From contig NZ_JAUTDN010000002.1 in the NCBI RefSeq assembly GCF_030646155.1, positions 248,001 to 312,000 of the forward strand: a stretch of DNA of 64,000 nt. The letters are read 5' to 3'. The notes beneath the pieces are model-generated. The model was not told the origin of the DNA. It did not search any database and saw nothing but the letters and a program-made list of their open reading frames with translations. Made by a program: the position numbers and the translations under genes. Source of the stretch: Conexibacter sp. CPCC 205762. GTDB lineage: Bacteria > Actinomycetota > Thermoleophilia > Solirubrobacterales > Solirubrobacteraceae. Shown piece by piece: positions 8,443-18,121 of the stretch (positions are counted from its first letter, which is position 1; each line of letters starts with the position of its first letter).

Positions 8443-9275
8443 GCGCGCTCGACTCCGGCTCCGCCAACGGCGCCCCCGCGCCCGCCCCGATCGCGACCGG
8501 CGGCACGCTCGCCGAACGCCATCGCGGCCTGATCGCGCTCGCCGGCCGCGAGGTCAACCGCGTGCTGAAGCTGTGGCAGCAGACGATCGCCGCGCCGATC
8601 GTCTCCTCGTTCCTCTTCATCCTCGTCTTCGGGCTGTCGCTCGGCAGCCGCATCAGAGCGGTCGAGGGCGTCGACTACGACGTCTTCATCGTCCCCGGCC
8701 TGGTGACGATGGCGATGGTGCAGGCGGCCTACTCGAACAACAGCTCGTCGGTCTTCCAGGCGCGCTTCGACCGCTACATCAACGACGTGCTCGCCTCGCC
8801 GATGAAGAGCTGGGAGGTCAACCTCGGCCTCTCGCTCGGCGGCGCCGTGCGCGCGGTGCTGATCGGGATCGCGCTCGTGCTGCTGGCGCTGCCGGTCACC
8901 TCGGTGCCGGTCCACGACCCGTTCGTGCTGTTCCTGGCGGTCGTGCTGTCGCTGGTGATCTTCTCCTCGCTCGGCGTGATCGTCGGCGTCTACGCGCAGT
9001 CGTGGGATCACGCCAGCTTCGTCCAGAACATCGTGATCGTGCCGCTGAGCTTCCTCGGCGGGACCTTCTACTCGGTCGACACGCTGCCGTCGCCGTGGCA
9101 GGAGATCTCGCACGTCAACCCGCTGTTCTTCGTCATCAACGCGGTCCGCTACGGCTTCCTCGGCGTCAGCGACGTCTCGGTCTGGCTGTCGCTCGGCGTG
9201 ATGGCGGTGCTGGCGGCGGTGATGGTCGTCTGGAGCAGCTGGCTGTTCAGCACCGGGCGCAAGCTGAAGGCGTAG
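8439..9275 (+). CDS. ABC-2 type exporter, permease subunit
   Basis: A 278-residue membrane protein with an Ala/Pro-rich cytoplasmic start and six predicted membrane segments of the ABC-2 (DrrB / NodJ) family. The family block LGGTFYSVDTLPSPWQEISHVNPLFFVINAVRYGFLG is recognisable near residues 205-245. It forms the channel for the ATPase encoded just upstream, with which its start codon overlaps. The NodJ/KpsM-like look suggests drug, lipid or polysaccharide export, but sequence alone cannot choose. Confidence 0.9.
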   Translation: MSALDSGSANGAPAPAPIATGGTLAERHRGLIALAGREVNRVLKLWQQTIAAPIVSSFLFILVFGLSLGSRIRAVEGVDYDVFIVPGLVTMAMVQAAYSNNSSSVFQARFDRYINDVLASPMKSWEVNLGLSLGGAVRAVLIGIALVLLALPVTSVPVHDPFVLFLAVVLSLVIFSSLGVIVGVYAQSWDHASFVQNIVIVPLSFLGGTFYSVDTLPSPWQEISHVNPLFFVINAVRYGFLGVSDVSVWLSLGVMAVLAAVMVVWSSWLFSTGRKLKA

Positions 9276-9332
9276 ATTCGGCGCCGCCCGGCCCGGCCCG
9301 CCCGCCGGCTGACGCCCGCCGGCGCCCGTTCC

Positions 9333-9360
9333 TTGAGCTTCGCGAGCCACGCAGTAGCCT
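9333..9360 (+). promoter_or_regulatory. Promoter for pgsA
   Basis: TTGAGC (9333-9338), a 16-bp spacer and TAGCCT (9355-9360) lie 12 bases before the pgsA start codon. The predicted 5' leader is only a few bases. Confidence 0.5.
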
Positions 9361-9372
9361 GCGTGGTTCGCG

Positions 9373-9945
9373 ATGTTCCCGGTCAACGTCCCCAACGTCC
9401 TCACGCTGCTGCGCATCCTGCTGGTGCCGGTGCTCGTCGTCGCGCTGCTGGGCGAGACGCCCAATGGCGACCTGTGGGCGGCGATCGTCTTCGCGGCCGC
9501 CTCGCTGACCGACATGCTCGACGGCTACCTGGCCCGCTCGCGCAACGCGATCACGACCTTCGGCAAGCTGATGGATCCGATCGCCGACAAGCTGCTGATC
9601 ATCGCCGCGCTGGTCGCGCTCGTCTCGCTCGGGCGCGTCGCCGCCTGGGTCGCGATGGTGATCATCGCGCGCGAGTTCGCCGTCACCGCGCTGCGGATGG
9701 CGGCGACCTCGCAGGGCGTCGTGATCTCCGCGAGCTTCTTCGGGAAGCTGAAGACCTGCTTCCAGATCGCGATGGTGATGGCGCTGATCCTCGCCGACAG
9801 CGCGCTGTGGGTCGACCTGCTCGTCTACGCGACCGTCGCCGTCACGGTCGCCTCCGGCGCCGACTACTTCTTCGGCCTGCGCCGCACGCTCGGCGCGCGC
9901 GACCGCGCCCGGACAGCCGCCGAACGCGGCGCCGAGCGCGCCTGA
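9373..9945 (+). CDS. pgsA: CDP-diacylglycerol-glycerol-3-phosphate 3-phosphatidyltransferase
   Basis: A 190-residue membrane enzyme that makes phosphatidylglycerol phosphate from CDP-diacylglycerol and glycerol 3-phosphate, the first committed step to phosphatidylglycerol and cardiolipin. The CDP-alcohol phosphotransferase signature D-x2-DG-x2-AR-x8-G-x3-D-x3-D is complete in DMLDGYLARSRNAITTFGKL plus MDPIADK (about residues 51-76). The N-terminus NVPNVLTLLRILLVP and five to six hydrophobic segments fit PgsA. It is convergent with folE2, 10 bases from it. The related phosphatidylinositol synthase is less likely given the N-terminal motif. Confidence 0.9.
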   Translation: MFPVNVPNVLTLLRILLVPVLVVALLGETPNGDLWAAIVFAAASLTDMLDGYLARSRNAITTFGKLMDPIADKLLIIAALVALVSLGRVAAWVAMVIIAREFAVTALRMAATSQGVVISASFFGKLKTCFQIAMVMALILADSALWVDLLVYATVAVTVASGADYFFGLRRTLGARDRARTAAERGAERA

Positions 9946-9955
9946 CGCGCTCCCG

Positions 9956-10957
9956 CTACTCCGCGCCGTCGAGCCAGTTGCGCATCGAGACGTGCGTCGG
10001 CGACTGCTCGCCGGTCTCCAGCTCGTGCCGCACCTCGCCGAGCAGCCCGAAGCGCTCGGCGTCGACGTTGTGCTGGTGGATCGTCTCGAGGTTCTCCTGG
10101 CGGGCGGAGAAGAAGGTGTCGTCGCCGAACGGGCCGAAGCGGTCGACGACGCCGCGCACCATCTCGCGCACGCAGTCTTCGACGAAGCGGGGCCGGCGGT
10201 GGGCCTTCTCGACGACGGCGCCCTCGTCGGAGCGCTTCATCAGCTCGTAGATCTCGCTCGACATCGAGTTCTCGACGATGTCGAGCAGCACGCGCGCGTC
10301 GACGTCCTCGTCGCAGTGCTCGGGCAGGCCGATGTGGAGCGTGCCGAGGCCGCGCTGGTTGTGGGTCGCGACCGGCACGTGGTCGAAGATCCGCTCGATC
10401 TCGGACTCGCTGAAGCCGTCGGCCAGCAGCCGCTCGCGCGAGGAGCCCTCGATCAGCTGCTGAGCGCAGGGGCAGGCGGTCATGCCGGCGGCGGCGACGC
10501 CGATCATCCGGCGCGTCCCCCGCTCGGAGGCGACGGCGGAGCCGTACAGCGTGTAGATCTCCTGCGTCTGGATGCCGGAGACCGGCGCCGGCTTGTGCTC
10601 CGGGTAGCGGGCGGTGATCGTCACCTCGGCGCGGCGCGCGCCCTGGCGCTCGCGCACGCGCTCGGCGATGCGCTTCGCGAGCGTCTCCGCGCGGAAGGTC
10701 GACTCGCCGAGGATGACCTCGCCGATCGCCTCGTTGACGACCTCTTCGAAGCGCGACATGTGCGCGCCCTTCTGATGCGGCCCGAGGTCGACGAAGCACT
10801 CGAGTCTCGCGTAGAAGAGCTGCTCGGTGCCATCTTGTCTGATGCGGATGACCTTCTCGACGCCGGTGACGCCCACGCGCGAGAGGCTGACGGCAAGCGG
10901 AGGCGGCCCTGCCTGGACGTCGGGGCCCTGATAGCTGACGGTGCTGGAGTCGGACAT
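9956..10957 (-). CDS. folE2: GTP cyclohydrolase FolE2 (type IB)
   Basis: A 333-residue GTP cyclohydrolase IB, which converts GTP to 7,8-dihydroneopterin triphosphate for folate and related pterins. The metal-site segment GMTACPCAQ, with its key cysteine, is present, as are SGIQTQEIYTLYGSA and the two tandem T-fold halves. The ATG at 10957 is preferred over one 75 bases upstream because GAGGGA lies just before it and the family N-terminus is short. Type IB enzymes can use metals other than zinc and often serve under zinc limitation; whether a zinc-dependent FolE exists elsewhere cannot be seen. It is divergent from the sigma factor gene. Confidence 0.92.
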   Translation of the reverse strand: MSDSSTVSYQGPDVQAGPPPLAVSLSRVGVTGVEKVIRIRQDGTEQLFYARLECFVDLGPHQKGAHMSRFEEVVNEAIGEVILGESTFRAETLAKRIAERVRERQGARRAEVTITARYPEHKPAPVSGIQTQEIYTLYGSAVASERGTRRMIGVAAAGMTACPCAQQLIEGSSRERLLADGFSESEIERIFDHVPVATHNQRGLGTLHIGLPEHCDEDVDARVLLDIVENSMSSEIYELMKRSDEGAVVEKAHRRPRFVEDCVREMVRGVVDRFGPFGDDTFFSARQENLETIHQHNVDAERFGLLGEVRHELETGEQSPTHVSMRNWLDGAE

Positions 10958-11228
10958 CGTCCCTCGAAGGGTAGCGATGCTCGCTTTTTCGCCCCCTCGA
11001 TCGTGAACGAAGGTGGGCATATCGCCAGGCATGTGGTATCAATCCGCACCTGGCTGGAAGCCTGCCTCCGCTGCCTTGGGGCCGGAGAGCGAGACATGGG
11101 CTCAGCCACATCGCGACTGCCGTCGCGGACGTAGCGTTCAGTTACGAGGTGCACTGAGGAGAGGGGGGCCCTGCGCGGCCAGCTTTGCGCATGGTCCGAA
11201 TCGCGTCTCGAAGAGGAACGAGCTCATC

Positions 11229-12368
11229 GTGAGGGAGAAGGCTGCAGTTCTGTTGGCGGACGAGGCTCCGATCGCGGAGATGGAGGAGTTCCGTCAGCTG
11301 ATTGCCGAGGGTCAGGAGCGTGGGTACCTGACGTTCGAGGAGATTGCCACCACCTTGGAGGAGGTGGAGGTCACGAAGGAGCAGGTGCAGGAGCTGCATG
11401 CGCACCTGGAGGAGCACGGCATCGACGTGGTCGAGGCCGACGGCAAGCCTGCGGTGTCCGCCGCCGGCAGCGCCGAGGGGGAACGGCCGGACACGCGCCG
11501 CGGGACGGCGTCGAAGCGCCCGGAGATCGACCTCACGGTCGAGCCGAGCCTCGACTCGCTGCGGCTCTACCTGCGCTCGATCGGCAGAGTCAGCCTGCTG
11601 ACGGCCGAGCAGGAGGTCCATCTCGCCCAGCGGATCGAGCGCGGCGACATGGTCGCCAAGCAGCAGATGATCGAGGCCAACCTGCGCCTCGTCGTCTCGA
11701 TCGCCAAGGGCTACCTCGGGCGGGGACTGACGTTCCTCGACCTGATCCAGGAGGGCTCGCTCGGGCTGATCCGCGCGGTCGAGAAGTTCGATCATCGTCG
11801 CGGCTTCAAGTTCTCGACGTACGCGACCTGGTGGATCCGCCAGGCCGTCACGCGCGCGATCGCCGACAAGGGCCGGACCATACGGATCCCGGTCCACATG
11901 GTGGAGAAGCTCAACAAGGTCGTGCACGTCGAGCGTCAGCTCGTGCAGTCGCTCGGCCGCGAGCCGACGCCGGAGGAGATCGCCGCCGAGCTGGAGTGCA
12001 CCGTGAGGGAGGTCCGCGACATCCTGCGGATGGCCCAGCAGCCGGTCTCGCTCGAGAAGCCGATCGGCGAGGAGGAGGAGTCCGAGCTGGGCGACTTCGT
12101 CGAGGATCAGACGGCCGAGTCGCCGTTCGAGCTCGCGTCGGAGAACCTCCGCCGCGACAACGTCAGGCGTGCGCTCGCTGCCCTTCCGCAGCGCGAGCGC
12201 GAGGTGATCGAGATGCGCTTCGGCCTCGGGGGAGGCCGCCCGCGCACGCTCGAGGAGGTCGGCCGCGCGTTCAACGTCACGCGCGAGCGGATCCGCCAGA
12301 TCGAGAACCACACGCTCAAGAAGCTCGAGGCGCTGCCCGAGGCGCAGCGTCTCCGCGACGCGTCGTAG
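11229..12368 (+). CDS. rpoD: Primary RNA polymerase sigma factor (sigma-70 family, RpoD/SigA)
   Basis: A 379-residue group 1 sigma factor. It has a region 1.1-like N-terminus ([21 protein letters not shown]), then region 1.2 ([20 protein letters not shown]). Region 2 follows, with [19 protein letters not shown] and the -10-reading [19 protein letters not shown]. Region 3 and region 4 end in the helix-turn-helix [21 protein letters not shown]. The start is the GTG at 11229, the only valid start after the GAGGAACGAG ribosome-binding site; a longer open frame upstream lacks similarity. It is far shorter at the N-terminus than streptomycete HrdB. The conserved core explains the TTGACA / TAnnnT promoters in this window. 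Confidence 0.95.
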   Translation: MREKAAVLLADEAPIAEMEEFRQLIAEGQERGYLTFEEIATTLEEVEVTKEQVQELHAHLEEHGIDVVEADGKPAVSAAGSAEGERPDTRRGTASKRPEIDLTVEPSLDSLRLYLRSIGRVSLLTAEQEVHLAQRIERGDMVAKQQMIEANLRLVVSIAKGYLGRGLTFLDLIQEGSLGLIRAVEKFDHRRGFKFSTYATWWIRQAVTRAIADKGRTIRIPVHMVEKLNKVVHVERQLVQSLGREPTPEEIAAELECTVREVRDILRMAQQPVSLEKPIGEEEESELGDFVEDQTAESPFELASENLRRDNVRRALAALPQREREVIEMRFGLGGGRPRTLEEVGRAFNVTRERIRQIENHTLKKLEALPEAQRLRDAS

Positions 12369-12392
12369 CGACGCGCCGCACACGGCAGCCCT

Positions 12393-12419
12393 GCCGCCGC
12401 CTGCAGATCAGGCGGCGGC
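12393..12419 (+). terminator. Hairpin terminator after the sigma factor gene
   Basis: A perfect 11-bp GC-rich stem (12393-12403 with 12409-12419) with a 5-base loop begins 24 bases after the stop codon. It has no T-run. Confidence 0.7.
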
Positions 12420-12461
12420 GCGGCGTCGGCCTCGCTACACTTCGCCGGCCTGACCACGCCT

Positions 12462-12543
12462 GGGCGGATGTCCGAGTGGTTAAAGGAGACGGGCTGTAAA
12501 CCCGTTGGCTCTGCCTACGCAGGTTCGAATCCTGCTCCGCCCA
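12462..12543 (+). tRNA. tRNA-Tyr (GTA)
   Basis: An 82-base class II tRNA with acceptor GGGCGGA paired to TCCGCCC, a long variable arm, T-arm GCAGGTTCGAATCCTGC and anticodon GTA at 12496-12498. CCA is not encoded. A TACACT box at 12436-12441 is a likely -10 element. Confidence 0.95.
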
Positions 12544-12547
12544 TCGC

Positions 12548-12578
12548 ACGAACGCCCCGCCCGACGCGGGGCGTTCGT
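12548..12578 (+). terminator. tRNA-Tyr terminator
   Basis: A perfect 12-bp stem (12548-12559 with 12567-12578), a 7-base loop, and then CGTTTCG begin five bases after the tRNA. Confidence 0.8.
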
Positions 12579-12610
12579 CGTTTCGAGCGCCGCCTGGCAG
12601 AATGCCGCGC

Positions 12611-12901
12611 ATGACGCAACTCGCGCACATCGCCATCGGCGAGTCCAAGTACGACGACCGCCTCTGGAAGCTGCTGGAGGAGACCGGCCTCGAAGCGGAC
12701 GACTTCGAGGGTCTCGATTACTTCAGCCTGCTGCCGTTCTTCGTGTTGGCCGGAGCGTCGGTCAGATCGAACGTGCACCTGCACGACGACCACAGCCACT
12801 TCGAGTCGGTCACGGTCGAGATCGACCCGGCGCTCGAAGAGGCGTTCTTCGGCGTCCTCCCCGACCTGCTCGACCAGCTCGTCGACGAAGACGAGGACTG
12901 A
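12611..12901 (+). CDS. Small acidic hypothetical protein
   Basis: A 96-residue acidic protein with no motif I recognise. It runs MTQLAHIAIGESKYDDRL, then a hydrophobic centre (FSLLPFFVLAGAS), a His/Asp patch (HLHDDHSHFE) and an acidic tail ending DEDED. Coding is supported by codon-position GC, a CAGAAT box seven bases before the ATG, and clean placement between a terminator and the next gene. An in-frame ATG nine bases upstream is an alternative start. The HLHDDHSH patch could bind a metal, but that is only a guess. Confidence 0.6.
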   Translation: MTQLAHIAIGESKYDDRLWKLLEETGLEADDFEGLDYFSLLPFFVLAGASVRSNVHLHDDHSHFESVTVEIDPALEEAFFGVLPDLLDQLVDEDED

Positions 12902-12946
12902 GCCGCGCTCACCCCGCCGCACCCCTTCGGCACCGAGACCGCTTCG

Positions 12947-14124
<1,178 letters not shown>

Positions 14125-14128
<4 letters not shown>

Positions 14129-15681
14129 GCGATCAGCCGCGCGGGCGGCTCGTCAGCCGTCTGACCGTCAGCCAGTGGTTCACGTGGGCGGCGATCGCGA
14201 TGGCGGCGGTCGCGGCGATGGGGATCGTGCTCGGCATCCTCGCGATCACGCGCCTGACCGACGCGCGCACGCTCGTCGTCGGCAAGAACGGCCCGGCGCT
14301 GACGGCGTCGCTGCAGCTGTCGAACGCGCTGATCAACCAGGAGACCGGCGTGCGCGGCTACGCGATCGGCGGGCGCGACGACTACCTCGGCCCGTGGGAG
14401 GACGGCCTCGACGAGGCCCGCGATGCGCTCAGGACGCTGCACGAGATCACGACGATCGAGGAGCACGCGCGCGTCAGGGAGCTGCTGCGGGAGGTCGAGC
14501 GGCGCGTCGACGCGTGGCAGACGCGGTACGCGAGACCGACGATCGCGGCCGTCCAGGACAGAGGCGTGAACGCGCGCGACAAGCCCGACCCCGAAGAGGG
14601 CCGGATACTGTTCGACGCGATCCGCAGAGCGATGGCCGCCGAGCAGGCGGAGATGACCGCGGTCCGCAACGCCGGCCGCGGGCAGCTGACCTCGGCGGCG
14701 AACTCGCTCACCTACACGTTCGTCGCGATCGCACTGCTGTTCGTGCTCGGCATCATCGGCGTCGTCGTCTCGCTGCGCGCTGTCGTCACGCGGCCGTTGC
14801 AGGGCGTCAGCCGGCAGGTCCGTCGCACCGCCCGCGGCGACTTCGAGCACGAGATCGCCGGCGGCGGGCCGCGCGACATCGTCGACCTCGGAGACGACGT
14901 CGACACGATGCGGCGGCGGATCGTCGAGGAGCTCGCCTCGATCCAGGAGGCGCACAGACGGCTCGACCAGCAGACGCGCGAGCTGCAGCGCTCCAACACG
15001 GAGCTGGAGCAGTTCGCCTACGTCGCCTCGCACGATCTGCAGGAGCCGCTGCGCAAGGTCGCGAGCTTCTGTCAGCTGCTGGAGAAGCGCTACAAGGGCC
15101 AGCTCGACGAGCGCGGCGACCAGTACATCGAGTTCGCCGTCGACGGCGCGAAGCGGATGCAGCAGCTGATCAACGACCTGCTCTCCTTCTCGCGCGTCGG
15201 CCGCGTCACGACCGAGCTGGAGGTGGTGGAGCTCGACGACGTGCTGCGCCACGCGCTCACCAGCCTCGCCGCCGCGATCGAGGAGAGCGGCGCCGAGGTC
15301 GTCGTGCCGGAGTCGCTGCCGCCGGTGCGCGGCGAGGCGTCGCTGCTGGCCGGCGTCTTCCAGAACCTCGTCGGCAACGCGCTCAAGTTCCGTTCCAGAG
15401 ACGTCCCTCCGAGGATCGAGGTCGCGATCGCGCGCGTCGGTGACGAGTGGCAGTTCGCCGTCACCGACAACGGCATCGGGATCGAGCCCGACTACGCCGA
15501 GCGGATCTTCATGATCTTCCAGCGCCTGCATCCGAAGGACGTCTACGCCGGCACCGGCATCGGCCTCGCGATGTGCCGCAAGATCATCGAGTATCACGGC
15601 GGCCGGATCTGGCTCGACACCGACGCAGGTGCGGGCACGACCTTCCGTTTCACCCTGCCCGCCCTCCAGGAGGACGAATGA
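14125..15681 (+). CDS. Membrane sensor histidine kinase (CHASE3-HAMP-HisKA-HATPase)
   Basis: A 518-residue kinase. A membrane segment at about 18-40 is followed by a four-helix extracytoplasmic CHASE3-like domain (about 45-185, containing NQETGVRGYAIGG), a second membrane segment (about 192-214), HAMP and a coiled coil. The phospho-acceptor is His303 in the phytochrome-type H-box VASHDLQEPLRKVASF. The ATPase domain has FQNLVGNALKF, VTDNGIGI and GTGIGLAMCRKI. Kinases with this H-box normally pair with short Rcp1-like regulators, and one is encoded next. The GTG start overlaps the phosphatase stop by 4 bases, and the gene's own stop overlaps the next ATG. Confidence 0.93.
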
Positions 15682-16124
15682 GCACACCCAAGATCATGGA
15701 GCCGATCGACGTCCTGCTGGTCGAGGACGACCCGGGCGACACGCTGATGATCCGCGAGGCGTTCGAGGACAACAAGGTCCAGAACACGCTCGCGTGCGTG
15801 ACCGACGGCGTCGAGGCGATGCAGTACCTGCGCAGGGAGGGCAGGTACGCCGACGCGCCCCGCCCCGATCTGGTGCTGCTCGATCTGAACCTGCCGAAGA
15901 TGGACGGTCGCGACGTCCTCAAGCAGATCAAGGGCGACGACGAGCTGGCGACGATCCCCGTCGTCGTGCTGACGACCTCGCAGGCGGAGGAGGACGTGCT
16001 GCGCAGCTACAGGCTGCACGCGAACGCGTACGTCACCAAGCCGGTCGACTTCGATCGCTTCATCGAGGTCGTGCGCCAGATCGACGAGTTCTTCGTGACG
16101 GTGGTGAAGCTGCCCCGGCAGTGA
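15678..16124 (+). CDS. Single-domain response regulator (Rcp1-like)
   Basis: A 148-residue stand-alone receiver with Asp69 in VLLDLNLPKMDG, acidic residues in LVEDDPGD, and Lys in AYVTKPVDF. The spacing and the loop between LRREG and RPDLVLLD are those of Rcp1, the partner of cyanobacterial phytochrome kinases. It has no output domain, so it probably acts as a phosphate shuttle or through protein contacts. It is translationally coupled (4-base overlap) to the kinase upstream, completing a three-gene operon with one kinase and two receivers. Confidence 0.93.
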   Translation: MSTPKIMEPIDVLLVEDDPGDTLMIREAFEDNKVQNTLACVTDGVEAMQYLRREGRYADAPRPDLVLLDLNLPKMDGRDVLKQIKGDDELATIPVVVLTTSQAEEDVLRSYRLHANAYVTKPVDFDRFIEVVRQIDEFFVTVVKLPRQ

Positions 16125-16145
16125 GCCGCCGCAGCCGACAGCCTT

Positions 16146-16203
16146 AAGCGGAATCCATTCCGCATCCCGTGCTACAGTCGTAAGCGGAATTCAGTCCGCT
16201 TAC
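16146..16203 (+). promoter_or_regulatory. Two palindromic operators and promoter of the YceI operon
   Basis: Palindrome 1 is GCGGAAT-CC-ATTCCGC (16148-16163). Palindrome 2 is GTAAGCGGA-N6-TCCGCTTAC (16180-16203). Both share an AAGCGGA half-site. A TACAGT -10 box (16173-16178) lies between them, so bound protein would cover the promoter. The TetR protein encoded third in the operon is the obvious candidate repressor (inference). Confidence 0.75.
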
Positions 16204-16221
16204 GATCACGAGGTGCTTCAC

Positions 16222-16773
16222 ATGGCCACTGCCGTCCAGCCCCTGCAGGGCGTCTACACCGTCGACCCGATCCACTCGACGTTCGGCTTCGCCGTCAAGT
16301 ACATGGGCGTCACCACCTTCAAGGGCACGCTCGACGACGTCGCCGGGACGCTGACCGTCGGTGCTGACGGCGCCAAGCTCGACGGCGCCGCGCAGGTCGA
16401 GTCGATCTCGATCCGCACCCCCGAGCAGTTCCGCCAGCACGTCCTCGCCGACGACTTCTTCGCCGCCGACACGTACCCGGCGATCAACTTCGCCTCCGAC
16501 AGCGTCGAGCTGGCCGACGACGGCAGCGCGACCGTCACCGGCCGCCTCACGATCCGCGACGTCACCCAGACCGTCACCGCGACCGGCAACTGGTCGCCGG
16601 AGGCCGAGCTGTTCGGCCAGACGAAGGCGGCGCTGGCGATCTCGACCGTGATCGACCGCACCGCGTTCGGCCTCAACTGGAACGCCGACCTCCCGACCGG
16701 CGGCAAGGCGCTCGCCAACGACGTCACGCTGGCGATCGAGCTGACGCTCGTCGCCGAGTCCAACGAGGGCTGA
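16222..16773 (+). CDS. YceI family lipid-binding-like protein
   Basis: A 183-residue YceI-fold beta-barrel protein. Family members bind polyprenoid or other long hydrophobic ligands. YTVDPIHSTFGFAVKYMGV and the FASDSVELADDGSATVTGRLTIRDVTQ region are diagnostic. There is no signal peptide, so this copy should be cytoplasmic. The ATG at 16222 has a GAGGTG ribosome-binding site; a GTG nine bases upstream is less likely. It is first in an operon with an FMN reductase (3-base gap) and a TetR regulator. It sits behind two palindromic operators, which suggests inducible control by a hydrophobic or redox-active compound. Confidence 0.92.
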   Translation: MATAVQPLQGVYTVDPIHSTFGFAVKYMGVTTFKGTLDDVAGTLTVGADGAKLDGAAQVESISIRTPEQFRQHVLADDFFAADTYPAINFASDSVELADDGSATVTGRLTIRDVTQTVTATGNWSPEAELFGQTKAALAISTVIDRTAFGLNWNADLPTGGKALANDVTLAIELTLVAESNEG

Positions 16774-16776
16774 CCG

Positions 16777-17328
16777 ATGCGAGTCCTCGGCATCGCCGGC
16801 AGCGTCCGCCGGGACTCCCACAACCGCAAGCTGCTCCGGGCGGCGGCCGCCGCGTCGCCGTCCGGGGTCGAGCTGGAGCTGTGGGACCGGCTGGCGGAGC
16901 TGCCCCACTTCGACGAAGACCTCGAGCAGGGCCCCGTGCCCGCGGCGGTCCAGGACCTGCGCGACGCGGTCGCCCGCGCCGACGCCGTCCTGATCGCGAC
17001 GCCGGAGTACAACGCCGGCGTCCCGGGCGTGCTGAAGAACGCGCTCGACTGGATCTCGCGGCCGTTCGCGACCCATCCGCTGCGCGACAAGCCGGTCGCC
17101 GTGATCGGCGCCTCGACCGGCCTCTTCGGCGCCGTCTGGGCGCAGGCGGAGGTGCGCAGAGTCGCCGCCCACATCGGCGCCCGCGTGCTCGACAGAGAGC
17201 TGCCGATCGGCCTCGCCGACGGCGCCTTCAGTCCCGACGGCGCGCTCACCGACGCCGATCAGGTCGCCGCGCTCAGCGTGCTGCTGGAAGAGCTGGCCGG
17301 CCACGCGAGGGTGCTCGAGCAGGCATGA
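16777..17328 (+). CDS. NADPH-dependent FMN reductase family protein
   Basis: A 183-residue flavodoxin-like protein of the NADPH-dependent FMN / quinone / chromate reductase family. The FMN phosphate loop GSVRRDSHNRKLL is at the N-terminus. The flavin-side motif PEYNAGVPGVLKNALDWIS follows near residue 75. It is expected to reduce flavins, quinones or azo compounds at the expense of NADPH. It lies 3 bases after the YceI stop and 10 bases before the TetR gene, so all three are probably one transcript responding to an electrophilic or quinone-like inducer (inference). Confidence 0.9.
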   Translation: MRVLGIAGSVRRDSHNRKLLRAAAAASPSGVELELWDRLAELPHFDEDLEQGPVPAAVQDLRDAVARADAVLIATPEYNAGVPGVLKNALDWISRPFATHPLRDKPVAVIGASTGLFGAVWAQAEVRRVAAHIGARVLDRELPIGLADGAFSPDGALTDADQVAALSVLLEELAGHARVLEQA

Positions 17329-17338
17329 TGGGGGCGGC

Positions 17339-17950
17339 ATGGAGGAGCTTCCACTCGTAGAGCGCCCAGCCGCCGCCACCGAGCGCGCGGACGCGGCCGA
17401 GAACCGCCAGCGGATCCTCGCCGCTGCCGCGCGCCTGTTCGAGGAGCACGGCGCCGAGCACGTCTCGATGCAGGACGTCGCGAAGGCGGCCTGCGTCGGG
17501 ATGGGGACGATGTACCGCCGCTTCGGCGACCGCGAGGGGCTGACGTACGCGCTGCTGAGCGAGAGCCACCGCATCTTCCAGGAGCGGATGGTGCGCGGCC
17601 CGGCGCCGCTCGGTCCCGGTGCGTCCCCGCTCGAACGGCTCCACGCCTTCGGCACCGGCTACCTGGAGATCCTCGACGAGCACGCCGAGGCGCTCGCGGT
17701 CGCCGGCGGCCATCCGGCGCTCGGCGGCCCGAACGCCGCCTACCACATGCATCTGCTGCTGCTGTTGCGTGAAGGGGCGCCGGAGATCGACGTCGACTAC
17801 GCGGCGATGTCGTTGCTGTCGGTGCTCGACGCGCGCCTGCACCTGCACATGCGCAGAAGACTGGGCTGGTCGCTGGAGCGCGTCCAGCAGGGCTGGTGCG
17901 CGCTCGTCGACCGCTGGCTCGGGACGCCCTGCGGCGCCCGCAGCAGCTAG
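17339..17950 (+). CDS. TetR family transcriptional regulator
   Basis: A 203-residue regulator. The N-terminal TetR helix-turn-helix (about residues 20-66) reads NRQRILAAAARLFEEHGAEHVSMQDVAKAACVGMGTMYRRFGDREGL. The rest is a helical ligand-binding domain with a His/Leu-rich segment (YHMHLLLLL). It is third in the YceI operon and is the likely repressor of the two AAGCGGA palindromes at 16146-16203. It starts 10 bases after the reductase gene. The ligand is unknown. Confidence 0.88.
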   Translation: MEELPLVERPAAATERADAAENRQRILAAAARLFEEHGAEHVSMQDVAKAACVGMGTMYRRFGDREGLTYALLSESHRIFQERMVRGPAPLGPGASPLERLHAFGTGYLEILDEHAEALAVAGGHPALGGPNAAYHMHLLLLLREGAPEIDVDYAAMSLLSVLDARLHLHMRRRLGWSLERVQQGWCALVDRWLGTPCGARSS

Positions 17951-17960
17951 GCTCCAGCGC

Positions 17961-18047
17961 ATGTCGCCGCTGTGGATCTGGATGCAGGTCGCGATCGTCG
18001 TGCTGGTCGTCGCCGGGATCGTGATCGCGATCACGAAGCTGATCTGA
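17961..18047 (+). CDS. 28-residue single-span membrane protein
   Basis: A 29-codon frame encodes MSPLWIWMQVAIVV followed by LVVAGIVIAITKLI. It is almost wholly one transmembrane helix with a Trp-rich N-terminus and a Lys near the C-terminus. A TAGGCT box (17948-17953) lies seven bases before the ATG, the spacing seen at other leaderless starts in this window. Coding is inferred from composition and promoter placement only. Similar tiny membrane proteins often regulate transporters or stress responses; no partner is evident. Confidence 0.5.
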   Translation: MSPLWIWMQVAIVVLVVAGIVIAITKLI

Positions 18048-18121
18048 GCAGCCGGCTCGGGCCCCGCCGCCGCGGGGATATGATCCGCCGCAGCCGTCCA
18101 ACGGATAAGGGAGAAAGGCGC

